38,151 bases of DNA from Streptomyces sp. CBMA156 (GCF_014596515.1 NZ_MSJQ01000038.1:1-38151), one strand, 5' to 3'; positions 17,303-25,976 are shown, counted from the stretch's first letter. Numbers and translations: made by a program. Notes: generated by a model not told the origin, from the letters alone.

Positions 17303-17458
17303 TCATGTCCGCTCGCCGGGGGCGGGGTGGGCGGGTGCGAACTCGTGGGGCGCCGGGTGGGGTTCGAGGGCCTGGATGTTCACCAGCCAGACCAGCCAGC
17401 CGACGAACAGGACCGCGAGCAGGAGTGCCGACAGTCCGGCGACGAGAAGCGCATTCAC
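17303..17458 (-). CDS. Small single-pass membrane peptide (51 aa)
   Basis: A 52-codon minus-strand frame from GTG 17458 to TGA at 17303 reads VNALLVAGLSALLLAVLFVG, then a WLVWLVN end of helix and a hydrophilic, proline/histidine-rich tail ending in PAPGERT. Residues 2-27 form one convincing transmembrane segment with aromatic residues at its inner edge, which is hard to explain by chance in GC-rich non-coding DNA. There is no clear ribosome site, so the start is uncertain. It would be divergent from the XRE regulator and convergent with the GNAT gene. Function unknown; comparable orphan membrane peptides are common in streptomycetes. Confidence 0.5.
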   Translation of the reverse strand: MNALLVAGLSALLLAVLFVGWLVWLVNIQALEPHPAPHEFAPAHPAPGERT

Positions 17459-17589
17459 CGGGATACGGAAATGCGCTGGGAAGGAAGGAGCCGGCGGGAA
17501 AGGCGGAGAGGCGAGGGGAAGGGCATGGCTGTCTCCGATCGGTGATTTCGGGCGCCGCGACCATGCATCTGCCGTGTCATTACGGCCGA

Positions 17590-17611
17590 TTGACGACTGT
17601 TTGACGACTGT
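17590..17611. promoter_or_regulatory. Tandem 11-bp direct repeat upstream of the XRE regulator
   Basis: TTGACGACTGT occurs twice back-to-back (17590-17600 and 17601-17611). Each copy contains a consensus -35 TTGACG, and the pitch is one helical turn, typical of a head-to-tail regulator site. A TAGGGT -10-like element follows at 17650-17655. It lies between the small membrane peptide and the XRE gene. Confidence 0.5.
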
Positions 17612-17793
17612 TTAGGCGACAACAAGTCAGCGAGTGACACGGATGACCATAGGGTCAGGGTGCCAGAGTTGCTACCGAGCGGGAGGACGTTCACTCCATC
17701 GTGGGGTATCCCCCATTTCGGTAGCTAGGGCCGGGTATGCGCGGCACACTTCACCGGAAGCATCGCCGCAGCCGCGACCCGGAGAAGAGAGTC

Positions 17794-18642
17794 ATGCCAC
17801 CCCGCTTGTCGCCGACCGTGCGCCAGCAGCGCCTCGGGATCGAGTTGCGCAGGATGCGCGAACGCGTGGGCGTCACGCCCAAGAGCCTGGCCGCCACCAT
17901 CGGCACCGACCTGCCCAAGATCTCCCAGATGGAGAACGGGAAGTCGGGCATCAGCGCCGAGCGGCTCCGGATCTGGGCCGGTACCTGCGGCTGCGAGGAC
18001 GGCCCGTACCTGGACGCGCTGTTGGCGATGACGCAGGACCGGCGCAAGTACTGGTGGGACGGCTACCGCGGACGGCTGCCGAACGGGATCATCGACATCG
18101 CGGAGATGGAGCACCACGCGGCCTCCCTGTCCATCCTGAACAGCACCTTCATCCCCGGCCTGCTGCAGACCCCGGCGTACGCCGCCGCGGTGTTCGAGCG
18201 GCTGCCCCCGCAGTACCGGCAGGAGGCCGACGTCCGGAAGGCCTTCCGGATCCGGCGCCAGCAGATCTTCGTCGACCACCCGAAGCCGTACAGCGCGTTC
18301 CTCCACGAGTCCGCGCTGCGCATGCAGTTCGGCGGTCCCGACGTGCTGCGCGACCAGTTGCTGAGCCTGCTGGAGAACTCCGAACGGCCCGGGGTGGAGA
18401 TCCGGGTGATCCCCTTCAGCGTGCCCACCTACACCGGCTCCGGGGAGAGCCTCTACCTCGCCCGCGGGCCCGTCGCGGAGCTCGACACCGTCCAGATCGA
18501 CCTCTCCCACGGGCCCACGTTCGTGCACACCCAGGCCGAACTGGCCTCCTACCGCCGGATCAAGGAGGAGACCGCGAGGATCGCGCTCGGGACGGACGAG
18601 TCCCGGGAGTTCATCCGGTCCTTGCTGAAAGACTTCGCATGA
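17794..18642 (+). CDS. XRE-family regulator, Scr1/WhiJ type (DUF5753)
   Basis: 282 residues. An N-terminal helix-turn-helix (about 10-70: LGIELRRMRERVGVTPKSLAATIGTDLPKISQMENGKSG written in part) is followed by a DUF5753 sensor-like domain containing the hallmark ATFIPGLLQTPAYA-type segment (here STFIPGLLQTPAYAAAV), RIRRQQ, and LHESALRMQFGG. ATG 17794 has GGAGAAGAGAG upstream; the longer frame lacks a good start. Its last codons overlap the DUF397 gene (ATGA). Dozens of such pairs occur in each streptomycete; characterised members (WhiJ, AbaA-like, Scr1/Scr2) affect development and antibiotic production, and some behave like toxin-antitoxin modules. Which process this pair controls is unknown. 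Confidence 0.92.
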   Translation: MPPRLSPTVRQQRLGIELRRMRERVGVTPKSLAATIGTDLPKISQMENGKSGISAERLRIWAGTCGCEDGPYLDALLAMTQDRRKYWWDGYRGRLPNGIIDIAEMEHHAASLSILNSTFIPGLLQTPAYAAAVFERLPPQYRQEADVRKAFRIRRQQIFVDHPKPYSAFLHESALRMQFGGPDVLRDQLLSLLENSERPGVEIRVIPFSVPTYTGSGESLYLARGPVAELDTVQIDLSHGPTFVHTQAELASYRRIKEETARIALGTDESREFIRSLLKDFA

Positions 18643-18839
18643 GTACCTGGCGCAAGGCGTCCGCCAGTGGCGAGAGCACCGACTGCGTCGAGGTGAGGGC
18701 GACCGGCGGGCTGGTGGAGATCCGCGAGTCGGACCGGCCCGAGGTCGTCGTGCGGACCACGCCGCGCAAGTGGGCCGCCTTCGTCCGCGGGGTGAAGTCG
18801 GGGGAGTTCGACCGGTACGGGGACTTCACCCGGCCGTGA
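18639..18839 (+). CDS. DUF397 small partner protein
   Basis: 66 residues, translationally coupled to the XRE gene by an ATGA overlap. The DUF397 pattern is clear: TWRKASASGESTDCVEVR, then VEIRESDRPE, and the C-terminal WAAFVRGVKSGEFDRYG. DUF397 proteins include BldB-like and Scr2-like partners that bind or antagonise the adjacent XRE regulator. No DNA-binding or membrane feature is visible. Confidence 0.93.
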   Translation: MSTWRKASASGESTDCVEVRATGGLVEIRESDRPEVVVRTTPRKWAAFVRGVKSGEFDRYGDFTRP

Positions 18840-19009
18840 GGCCCGGCCCCTGTCTGGCAGAGCCCAGGCCGTACGGAGTGCGGCCGGGCGGAGTTCGGCC
18901 GTCGGGCCGGACCTCCGGCGACCGCTAGGCTGACAGCCCACAGTGGACCCCTGCCCCCGGCACGGCACTCCGGGTGGGGTGCGTGCGGGAGAAACCGGAG
19001 CAGCCGAGG

Positions 19010-20743
19010 ATGGCTCGCCACCTGATCACCAGCGCCCTTCCGTACATCAACGGGATCAAGCACCTGGGCAACATGGTCGGGTCCATGCTCCCGGCGGACG
19101 TCTACGCCCGCTACCTGCGCCGGCGAGGGCACGAGGTGCTGTTCATCTGCGCCACCGACGAGCACGGCACGCCCGCCGAACTCGCCGCCCAGGAAGCCGG
19201 GTTGCCGGTCGCGGAGTTCTGCGCCAGGGCGCACGGCGCGCAGCGTGCGGTGTACGACGGCTTCGGGCTCTCCTTCGACCACTTCGGCCGCAGCTCCTCG
19301 CCGCAGAACCGGGAGATCACCCAGGAGATCGCCCGCGAGCTCCAGCGCAACGGCTTCATCGAGGAGCGCGCGGTCCGCCAGGTGTACTCCAACGCCGACG
19401 GCCGCTTCCTGCCGGACCGCTACATCGTCGGCACCTGCCCGCACTGCGGCTACGACAAGGCGCGCGGCGACCAGTGCGAGAACTGCACCAGGGTGCTGGA
19501 CCCGACCGACCTGCTGGAGCCGCGCTCGGCGATCAGCGGCAGCTCCGACCTGGAGGTCAGGGAGACCCGCCACCTGTTCCTGCTCCAGTCCGAGCTCACC
19601 GAGGAGGTCGAGGACTGGATCGCCGCGCACGCCGACGACTGGCCGGTGCTGGCCTCCTCGATCGCCCGCAAGTGGCTGACCGAGGGCCTCCAGGACCGCT
19701 CGATCACCCGCGACCTGGAGTGGGGCGTCCCGGTGCCGGCCGACGTGTGGCCCGAACTGGCCGCCGAGGGAAAGGTGTTCTACGTCTGGTTCGACGCTCC
19801 GATCGAGTACATCGGCGCCACCAAGGAGTGGGCGGACGCGGCCCCGGCCGGGCAGCTGCGGGACTGGAAGTCCTGGTGGTACGAGGTCGACGAGACCGTC
19901 CGCCACACCGAGTTCATGGCCAAGGACAACGTCCCGTTCCACACCGTGATGTTCCCGGCCACCCTGCTCGGCTCGCGCCGCCCGTGGAAGAAGGTCGACT
20001 ACGTCAAGGCCTTCAACTGGCTGACGTACTACGGCGGGAAGTTCTCCACCAGCCAGAAGCGCGGCGTCTTCACCGACGTCGCGCTGGAGTTGCTGCCCGC
20101 CGACTACTGGCGCTACTTCCTGATGGCGCACGCGCCCGAGTCGGACGACTCCAGCTTCACCTGGGACCTGTTCGCCTCGGTGGTCAACAAGGACCTCGCC
20201 GACACCCTCGGCAACTTCGTCAACCGGGTGCTCACCTTCAGCCGCAAGCGCTTCGGCGACGACGTCCCCGGCGGCCACCCGGCGGGCGAGGCCGAGCAGC
20301 GCCTCGGCGAGCAGATCGCCGGCCTGCTCGCCGAGTACGAGGCCCAGTTGGAGGCGCTCAACTTCCGCAGGGCCGCGCAGGCCCTGCGCGCGCTGTGGAG
20401 CGCGGGCAACGCCTACCTGGACGCGAAGGCGCCCTGGCTCCAGGTGAAGACCGACCCGGACGCGGCGGCGCTGACCCTGCGCACGGCGATGAACCTGATC
20501 CACCTGTACGCGGTGGTGTCCGAGCCGTTCATCCCGGCCACCGCGGCGGCGATGCGCGGGGCCTTCGCGCTGCCCGGGGACTCGCCGGCCGCCACCCGTG
20601 ACTGGGTCGGCCCCGAGGAGGCGCGGGCGCTGGACCTGGTGCCGGCCGGGACGGCGTTCACGGTGCCGCCGGTGCTGTTCGCCAAGATCACCGACGAGGA
20701 CCTGGCCGCCTGGACGGCGCGCTTCGGCGGCTCGGCGCACTGA
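19010..20743 (+). CDS. metG: Methionyl-tRNA synthetase
   Basis: 577-residue class I synthetase charging tRNA-Met. The HIGH-equivalent is KHLGN (residues 17-21) after SALPYING; a single zinc knuckle uses C143, C146, C156 and C159 (CPHC, CENC); [18 protein letters not shown] and [15 protein letters not shown] are conserved. The KMSKS loop reads KFSTSQ (344-349), the variant I recall in the streptomycete enzyme rather than a defect. There is no C-terminal EMAP-like tRNA-binding domain. Start ATG 19010 with GGAG nine bases upstream; an upstream in-frame extension lacks conservation. It ends before a strong terminator shared with cutA. Confidence 0.95.
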   Translation: MARHLITSALPYINGIKHLGNMVGSMLPADVYARYLRRRGHEVLFICATDEHGTPAELAAQEAGLPVAEFCARAHGAQRAVYDGFGLSFDHFGRSSSPQNREITQEIARELQRNGFIEERAVRQVYSNADGRFLPDRYIVGTCPHCGYDKARGDQCENCTRVLDPTDLLEPRSAISGSSDLEVRETRHLFLLQSELTEEVEDWIAAHADDWPVLASSIARKWLTEGLQDRSITRDLEWGVPVPADVWPELAAEGKVFYVWFDAPIEYIGATKEWADAAPAGQLRDWKSWWYEVDETVRHTEFMAKDNVPFHTVMFPATLLGSRRPWKKVDYVKAFNWLTYYGGKFSTSQKRGVFTDVALELLPADYWRYFLMAHAPESDDSSFTWDLFASVVNKDLADTLGNFVNRVLTFSRKRFGDDVPGGHPAGEAEQRLGEQIAGLLAEYEAQLEALNFRRAAQALRALWSAGNAYLDAKAPWLQVKTDPDAAALTLRTAMNLIHLYAVVSEPFIPATAAAMRGAFALPGDSPAATRDWVGPEEARALDLVPAGTAFTVPPVLFAKITDEDLAAWTARFGGSAH

Positions 20744-20765
20744 TCCGGGGCCCGTACAACGGCAC

Positions 20766-20813
20766 ACCACGCGGGCCCCGACCGCGGCGAACGGCCGGGG
20801 CCCGCGTCGGTGG
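20766..20813. terminator. Bidirectional terminator between metG and cutA
   Basis: ACGCGGGCCCCG (20769-20780) pairs with 20796-20807, extended outward by CCACC/GGTGG-like flanks. It separates the convergent metG and cutA genes. Confidence 0.8.
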
Positions 20814-20825
20814 TACCGGGGGCTG

Positions 20826-21155
20826 CTACCCGGCCGTCTCCTCCGCCACCCAGGCCAGGTAGCCGGGGCTGCCGGCCACCACCGGCACGGCGATCAGCTC
20901 GGGCGTCTCATAGGAGTGCCGTCCGGCCACGAACTCGCCGAGCCGGTCGGCGAGTTCGGCCCTGGTCTTGAAGTCGATCCGCCACTCCTCGGCGTCCCGC
21001 ACCTCGCCGTCCCACCAGTACACCGACCGCACCGGGTACACCTGGGCGCAGGCCGCCAGCCGCTCCCGCACCACGGCGGACGCCAGGGCCCTGGCCGGCT
21101 CCTCGCTCTCGTGGGTGGTGGTCACCACCACCAGGCGCTGCTCGCTCGCTGTCAT
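20826..21155 (-). CDS. cutA: Divalent-cation tolerance protein CutA
   Basis: 109 residues, the standard CutA1 length; a trimeric PII-like fold linked in some bacteria to copper and divalent-metal tolerance. Visible signature: VVVTTTHESEEPARALASAVVRERLAACAQV, YPVRSVYWWDGEVRDAEEWRIDFKT and the HSYETPELIAVPV block containing the conserved His-Ser-Tyr-Glu. The real in vivo role of CutA is still unsettled. ATG at 21155 without a strong ribosome site. Whether it is cotranscribed with the methyltransferase 74 bases upstream is unclear. Confidence 0.95.
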   Translation of the reverse strand: MTASEQRLVVVTTTHESEEPARALASAVVRERLAACAQVYPVRSVYWWDGEVRDAEEWRIDFKTRAELADRLGEFVAGRHSYETPELIAVPVVAGSPGYLAWVAEETAG

Positions 21156-21229
21156 GCCCCGACGGTATCCCGGGGCCCGGCGCCGGTCCCCGCCGCGGCT
21201 CACCCCGGGGACCGGCGGGAACCCCCGGC

Positions 21230-22132
21230 TCAGTCCCTGCGGGCCGTGTGGACGGTCATCGCGGAGAGGTAGAAGGCGTCCGGGCGGTGCAGGATGCCGG
21301 TGGGGGCGTCCTCGGCGAGCAGGGCTTCCAGGGCGGCCCGGTCCTCGGCGTCGAGCTGCTCGGCGAGCTGGTCGCGCCGCCGGGTCAGCTGGGTGTGCAG
21401 GTAGCCGCGGAGGGGGCCGGCGAGCGGGGCCGGGTGGTCGACCAGGAAGGTGCGGGTGCCGGTCGGGGTCAGCCCGGCCCGCCCGAGCATGGCCGGCCAG
21501 TCCTCGATCTCCTGGATGCTGCCCGGCAGTTCGGCCCGCATGGTGCTGAAGCCGTCCTCGTGGGCGGCGTCCATCCGGGCCTGGAGACCGGGCCGGCCGA
21601 GGCCGAAGTCGCGCGGCAGGTAGCGCGCCGGCAGACCGCGCTCGGCGACGGCGAGCAGGCCGCCGGGCCGCAGCAGTCCGGCGAGCGAGGTGAGCGCGGC
21701 CTGCTGGTCGCCCAGGTGGTGGATGGCGTTGCCGGACCAGATCAGGTCGGCCTCGCCGAGCTTGTCGAACTCGGCGGGCAGGTCGGCCTGCCGGGTGCCG
21801 AGCCGGCCGCCCGAGCGGGTCCGGGCGCGCTCCAGCAGGGCGGCGGACTGGTCGACGGCCACCACCTCGGCCGCAGGAAAGACGTCCGCCAGCAGTCCGG
21901 CGATCACGCCGGGCCCGCTGCCGACGTCCAGGACCCGTCCGACCTGGCCCTCCCCGTGCAGGCCGGCCAGCCACCGGGCGGCCTCGGTGACGGCGTCGGC
22001 CCGCAGGTCGGCCTCCAGCTCCAGGTGCGCGGCGAGCGCGTCCCAGTCGAGGTCGGCGGCGGGGACGTGCGGGTGGGAGCCGTGGGAGTGGGAGCCGTGG
22101 GAGTGGGAATGGCCGTGCTGGTTCGCTGACAT
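21230..22132 (-). CDS. SAM-dependent methyltransferase with His-rich N-terminus
   Basis: 300-residue class I methyltransferase. Motif I is VLDVGSGPGVIAGLLA, followed by the acidic ribose-binding VVAVDQSAALL and motif IV-like ADLIWSGNAIHHLG with post-motif LLRPGGLLAVAE. The N-terminus is unusual: residues 6-22 alternate His with Gly and Ser (HGHSHSHG…), encoded by a short DNA repeat, a plausible metal-binding tail. The start ATG 22132 has GGAG eight bases upstream. It is 38 bases downstream of a CxxC flavoprotein reductase in an apparent two-gene operon. This pairing recurs in actinobacteria; the substrate is unknown, with thiols or metalloids as a guess from the tail and partner. Confidence 0.85.
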   Translation of the reverse strand: MSANQHGHSHSHGSHSHGSHPHVPAADLDWDALAAHLELEADLRADAVTEAARWLAGLHGEGQVGRVLDVGSGPGVIAGLLADVFPAAEVVAVDQSAALLERARTRSGGRLGTRQADLPAEFDKLGEADLIWSGNAIHHLGDQQAALTSLAGLLRPGGLLAVAERGLPARYLPRDFGLGRPGLQARMDAAHEDGFSTMRAELPGSIQEIEDWPAMLGRAGLTPTGTRTFLVDHPAPLAGPLRGYLHTQLTRRRDQLAEQLDAEDRAALEALLAEDAPTGILHRPDAFYLSAMTVHTARRD

Positions 22133-22170
22133 CCGGATTCTCCGATCGTGGACTGACGAAAGTTTCCCGC

Positions 22171-23193
22171 TCAGGCGGGCAGGGCGGCACCGGAGGCGCG
22201 GTACCCCGCGACGGCCCGGTCGATCTCCTCCGCCACGAGGTCGTGGTCGAGCGCGAAGGCCGCCGCCGCGCCCGCCCCGGCGGCGGTGACCACCTGGGCG
22301 CGCGGGTCGGCGACGTTCCCGGCGGCCCAGACGCCGGGGAGGCTGGTGCGGCCGGTCCGGTCGGTGGTCACCCAGCCGTTGTCGTCCCGGTCGCAGTCGA
22401 GGCCGAAGAGCAGCGCGTCCCTGGGCACCGGCTGCGGGAAGACGAACACCGCCTCCCGCAGCACCACTTGTCCGTTCGCGAGTTCGACGCCGCGCAGCCG
22501 CCCGTCGTCGGACACCAGGCGGACGATCCGGCCCTCGACCACCCGGACGTCCCGGGCGGCGAGCCGCTCCCGCTCGGCGTCGGTCAGCGCGAGGGTGTGG
22601 GCGAGCAGCACCACGTCCGCCGACCACTGCCGCAGCAGCAGCGCCTGGTTGACCGCCCCGGGGCCGGTGCCGAGCACCCCGAGCGGGCGGTCGCGGACCT
22701 CCCAGGCGTGGCAGTACGGGCAGTGCAGCACGTCGCGGCCCCAGCGCTCGGCCAGGCCGGGCAGCTCCGGCAGTCCGTCGCGCAGGCCGGTGGCGACGAC
22801 GATCCGGCGCGCGTGCAGCACCGGGCCGCCGGCCAGGTGGACCACGAAGCGCGGCCCGGCGGGCCCGGCCGGCTCGACGGGCTCTGCCGACTCGACGGGC
22901 TCGACGGGCTCGATGTGCTCGACCCGGCCGTCGATCAGGTCCACCCCGTACCGGGCGACCTCCTCCCGCCCGACCGCCAGCAGCGCCGCCGGAGGCATGC
23001 CGTCCCGGCTCAGGTAGCCCTGCATGTGGGCGGCGGGCGCGTTGCGCGGCTCGCCGGCGTCCACCACGGCGACCCTGCGCCGGGCCCGGCCCAGCACCAG
23101 CGCGGCGTTCAGTCCCGCCGCTCCGGCGCCGACCACCACCACGTCGTAGCGCTCGTTGTCCCTGATCCCGGTCGTCCCGGTCGTCTCGCCCAT
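22171..23193 (-). CDS. Thioredoxin-reductase-like FAD/NAD(P) oxidoreductase
   Basis: 340 residues. FAD Rossmann motif GAGAAGLNAA at about 22-31; redox-active CPYC (C158-C161) in the HCPYCHAWE context of thioredoxin-reductase-like enzymes; second dinucleotide motif GTGPGAVNQALLL; C-terminal GVWAAGNVADP FAD motif. There is no adjacent thioredoxin, so the electron acceptor may differ (small disulfides or dithiolopyrrolone-type substrates are known for relatives). Residues about 95-114 (EPVEPVESAEPVEP) are an insertion encoded by in-frame 9-bp repeats. ATG 23193 has GGAGGTGA seven bases upstream. First gene of an operon with the methyltransferase and preceded by a TTGC/GCAA operator. Confidence 0.88.
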   Translation of the reverse strand: MGETTGTTGIRDNERYDVVVVGAGAAGLNAALVLGRARRRVAVVDAGEPRNAPAAHMQGYLSRDGMPPAALLAVGREEVARYGVDLIDGRVEHIEPVEPVESAEPVEPAGPAGPRFVVHLAGGPVLHARRIVVATGLRDGLPELPGLAERWGRDVLHCPYCHAWEVRDRPLGVLGTGPGAVNQALLLRQWSADVVLLAHTLALTDAERERLAARDVRVVEGRIVRLVSDDGRLRGVELANGQVVLREAVFVFPQPVPRDALLFGLDCDRDDNGWVTTDRTGRTSLPGVWAAGNVADPRAQVVTAAGAGAAAAFALDHDLVAEEIDRAVAGYRASGAALPA

Positions 23194-23236
23194 GGCGCTC
23201 ACCTCCACCGCCAGGCTGCGGCCCCCTTCACCACAT

Positions 23237-23266
23237 CGGCAAGCTTTGTTGCCGCCTCAGCAAACA
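23237..23266 (-). promoter_or_regulatory. Operator upstream of the reductase-methyltransferase operon
   Basis: CGGCAA-6-TTGCCG (23237-23254) is a perfect 6-bp inverted repeat about 44 bases before the reductase start, and a further GCAAAC lies on its flank, giving overlapping TTGC…GCAA half-sites. MarR- and HxlR-type redox regulators use such half-sites. No regulator gene is adjacent. Confidence 0.5.
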
Positions 23267-23275
23267 CTCGCGGGG

Positions 23276-24250
23276 TCACACCCCGGTCCGCCGCCAGTAC
23301 GACCGGGCGGCCACCGCCAGCGCGACCCCGTACCCCGCGAACCCGCCGATCCCGACCCAGGCGATCTCCAGGGCGCTCTGCTCGTCGGCGAAATCGCCCA
23401 GCCTGATCCGCGTCACCCCGGTGGTGCACAGCGCCAGGTAGCCGATGCCGACCACCCCGTACGGCGCCAGCGTGGCCGCGCCCAGCAGGGCCGGGGTGAG
23501 CGGCAGCCAGCGCGGCACCCGACGGCCGCGCAGCAGCCCCGTCCAGCGCGGGAAGACCTGCCCCCAAGGACGGACCAGCCCCCAGAGCAGGAACACCCCG
23601 AGCAGCGCCAGCAGCATGGTGCCGTCCAGCCCCCGGCGCTCCAGGGCGAGCCAGAGCCCGGAGGAGCCGTTGCGCACGTAACCGGCGTACATCCGCTCGC
23701 CGCTGACCCCGGCGAAGCTGCCGCCGAGCGCCCAGAGCAGCTTCATCAGCACGTACGGGACGAACGCCGCGGTGCCCGCCCAGGCCGCCAGCCGGACGAC
23801 CGGCGGAGCCGGGGCGGGTGACGGCGCGGGTGACGGCGCGGGTGTCGGCGCGCCCCGTCCGGCACGAACGGGACCGACCGCGCCATCGCGGGCCCCGCGT
23901 CGCGTGCCCAGGGCGGCGCGGGCCAGCAGCACCGCCCCCACCGCCGCCAGAGCGCGCTCCACCGCGTCGGGGACGCTGTCCACCCGCTGCCCGAACAGCA
24001 GCGTGACCAGGTCCATCAGCAGGCTCCAGGCCCCCAGGGCGGCCACCCCGCAGAGCAGCCACAGCAGCCGTCGCACCGGCTGTCGCCGCACCACCGCCAC
24101 GCCGGCGGCGGCCGCGACCGCCCCCAGGCCGGCCACCGCCCACCCCGGCCACCGCGCGCCGAACAGCTCCGTCCCGCTCAGCGCGCACCCCAGTCCGAAC
24201 CCGGCGTACCCGACGCCCCAGCCGGCCACCGTCCACCCGTTCCTCACCAT
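23276..24250 (-). CDS. Multi-pass membrane protein of unknown function
   Basis: 324 residues with about eight hydrophobic helices. The first half (residues 1-115) has four, then an Ala/Pro linker PAPSPAPSPAPAP (about 138-152) encoded by 12-bp tandem repeats, then at least four more, including VPYVLMKLLWALGGSFAG and the C-terminal EIAWVGIGGFAGYGVALAVAARSYW. I recognise no transporter or enzyme motif; similar streptomycete proteins are annotated only as membrane proteins. ATG 24250 lacks a clear ribosome site and an upstream GTG at 24295 is possible. It is divergent from nothing obvious and may be transcribed alone. Confidence 0.75.
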   Translation of the reverse strand: MVRNGWTVAGWGVGYAGFGLGCALSGTELFGARWPGWAVAGLGAVAAAAGVAVVRRQPVRRLLWLLCGVAALGAWSLLMDLVTLLFGQRVDSVPDAVERALAAVGAVLLARAALGTRRGARDGAVGPVRAGRGAPTPAPSPAPSPAPAPPVVRLAAWAGTAAFVPYVLMKLLWALGGSFAGVSGERMYAGYVRNGSSGLWLALERRGLDGTMLLALLGVFLLWGLVRPWGQVFPRWTGLLRGRRVPRWLPLTPALLGAATLAPYGVVGIGYLALCTTGVTRIRLGDFADEQSALEIAWVGIGGFAGYGVALAVAARSYWRRTGV

Positions 24251-24405
24251 GCCGCCAGGCTCGCCCGCCCGGCCCGGCCGGTCCTCCCCCGGCACGGTGA
24301 TCCGGCTCCCCCGCCCGAGGGAGCCCGCAGTGGGGCGGGCTCGGGGCGGTGTGGGCCGGGGCGGGCTCGGGACGGTGTGGCCGGGCGAGGCTGGCGGGCC
24401 GGGCT

Positions 24406-24975
24406 TCACCCCCGTGGAGCGGCGAAGCAGTGGACGGTGACGGTGCGCCCGGAGGCCCAGCGCTGGTCGCCGCTGCCGAGGTGGGTCCAGCCGAGCCTGC
24501 GGTACAGGGCCACCGCGGCGGTGTCGGTGGCGAGGACGTCGAGAACGGGGTGCAGGCCGAGCGCCCGCGCGTGCGCCACCGCGCAGGCCAGCAGCCGGGC
24601 GCCGACGAGGCAGCCGCGCGCCGCGGGGGCGACGTAGAGGCGGCCGATCACGCTGGTGAGTTCGGGGGGCCCACCGGTGCGGCGGCTCCACAGCACGGGG
24701 GCGAGGTCGCCGGGGGCGCTGCGGGCGAGGCCGACGTGTCCGGCGATCCGGCCGTCCGACTCGGCGACCCAGGCGGCGAGCAGGCCGTCCGGGGTGAGCC
24801 AGCCGGCGGGCCGGTCGGGCCAGTCCACGGGATAGCCGTCGACGGCGTGGACGTCGCCCAGCACCCGGACGCAGCCGGCGAGGTCGTCGGCCCGGCGCGG
24901 CCGGACCACCACCCCCGCCCCGGCCTGCCGTGAGTCGGACGCGACGACAGTGGCGCGTTCTTCGAGGTCTGCCAT
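24406..24975 (-). CDS. GNAT family N-acetyltransferase
   Basis: 189 residues. A classic GNAT pattern: VVVRPRRADDLAGCVRVL at the start of the domain, WVAESDGRIAGHVGL as strands 2-3, IGRLYVAPAARGCLVGARLLACAVAHARALGL containing the acetyl-CoA pyrophosphate loop (RGCLVG in place of RGxGxG/A), and the final TAAVALYRRLGWTHLG. The Cys within the loop is atypical. Located 23 bases downstream of the imine-reductase-like gene on the same strand, so likely cotranscribed and co-regulated with it. Acceptor unknown; an amine produced by the neighbouring enzyme is conceivable. Confidence 0.88.
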   Translation of the reverse strand: MADLEERATVVASDSRQAGAGVVVRPRRADDLAGCVRVLGDVHAVDGYPVDWPDRPAGWLTPDGLLAAWVAESDGRIAGHVGLARSAPGDLAPVLWSRRTGGPPELTSVIGRLYVAPAARGCLVGARLLACAVAHARALGLHPVLDVLATDTAAVALYRRLGWTHLGSGDQRWASGRTVTVHCFAAPRG

Positions 24976-24998
24976 GCCGGTACGTTACCGGCCCGCCC

Positions 24999-25934
24999 TC
25001 ACCGTCGCAGCAGGTCGACGACCCCGGTCAGGTCCTCCCCACCATGGCCGATCTCCAGCCGACGCTCCATCAGCCGGAAGTACGGCTCCAGCAGTTCGGT
25101 GCTCACCCGCTGCTCCTCCGCGGTGCGCAGCAGCGTGCCCTTGCCGGCCACCTGCATCGCCAGGCCGGACACCACGTCCCTGGCGTAGTCGCCGCTCTCC
25201 AGCTGCTCCGCCGTCCGCGTCACCGAACCGGACATCGCGGTGAGCCAGCTCCCCAGCAGCGGCGCCAGCTCGGTCGGCGCCACGGCCTCGCCGCGGACCA
25301 GCGCGAAGGCGTGCGCGACCCCGGCGAACATCCCGTACATCGCGCTGAGCAGCGCCACGTCGTGCAGTGCCGCGGACCCGGGGTCCGCGCCCACGTACCG
25401 GGTGCCGGCCGGGACGGCGAGGGTGCCCCGGTGCTCCTCGAACAGCTCGGACGAGCCGCTGTAGAACACGTACGCCCCGGCCGCCGGGGCGCCGATCATC
25501 GGCGGGACGGCCATGATCCCGCCGTCCAGGTAGCGGGCACCGCGCCGCTCCGCCCAGGCGGCGCGGACCCGGGCCTGCCCGGGAGTGCCGGTGACCAGGT
25601 TGACCAGGTCCCTGCCGGCCAGGTCGACGTCGTCCAGGGCCTGTTCCACGGAGGCGTCGTCGAGCAGGCAGACGACCACCAGCCGGTTCGCCGCGACGGC
25701 CTCCGCGGCGGTGGCGGCGACGGTGGCCCCGCGGGCGGCGGGCCCGTCGGCTCGGGCGGCGTTGCGGTTCCAGACGGTCAGCGGGTGCCCGGCGGCGAGC
25801 CAGGCCCCGGCCAGCGCGGTGCCCATCGCGCCGAGGCCGAGCAGGGTGAGCGGGGTGGGTGCGGTGGGTGCGGTGGGCGGGGTGGGCGGGGTGAGTGGGT
25901 TTCCGGACGCGTTCTCAACGGGGTTGGTTGCCAT
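24999..25934 (-). CDS. Imine reductase / beta-hydroxyacid-dehydrogenase superfamily enzyme
   Basis: 311 residues. NADPH Rossmann motif LLGLGAMGTALA (GxGxxG at 33-38) with VWNRN, where the Arg suits NADPH; then LVNLVTGTPGQAR, the imine-reductase signature YLDGGIMAVPPMIG (about 135-148), YSGSSELFEEHR, and the AALHDVALLSAMYGM helix carrying Asp192 at the position of the proton-donor residue in (R)-type imine reductases. The canonical beta-HAD catalytic Lys context is absent. The N-terminal TPPTPPTAPTAPTP stretch is a DNA-repeat-encoded tail. GGAGG lies nine bases before the ATG. Divergent from an HxlR regulator with a palindrome between. Natural substrate unknown; cyclic imines are the usual in vitro ones. 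Confidence 0.85.
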   Translation of the reverse strand: MATNPVENASGNPLTPPTPPTAPTAPTPLTLLGLGAMGTALAGAWLAAGHPLTVWNRNAARADGPAARGATVAATAAEAVAANRLVVVCLLDDASVEQALDDVDLAGRDLVNLVTGTPGQARVRAAWAERRGARYLDGGIMAVPPMIGAPAAGAYVFYSGSSELFEEHRGTLAVPAGTRYVGADPGSAALHDVALLSAMYGMFAGVAHAFALVRGEAVAPTELAPLLGSWLTAMSGSVTRTAEQLESGDYARDVVSGLAMQVAGKGTLLRTAEEQRVSTELLEPYFRLMERRLEIGHGGEDLTGVVDLLRR

Positions 25935-25976
25935 GGCAGTCAGCCTCCGCGCCGACCCCGGAAACGATCAAGTACG

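Noticed and set aside
19010..20743. KFSTSQ in place of KMSKS in MetG as an inactivating change
   Set aside because: As I recall, this variant is normal in streptomycete methionyl-tRNA synthetases, and the rest of the enzyme is intact.
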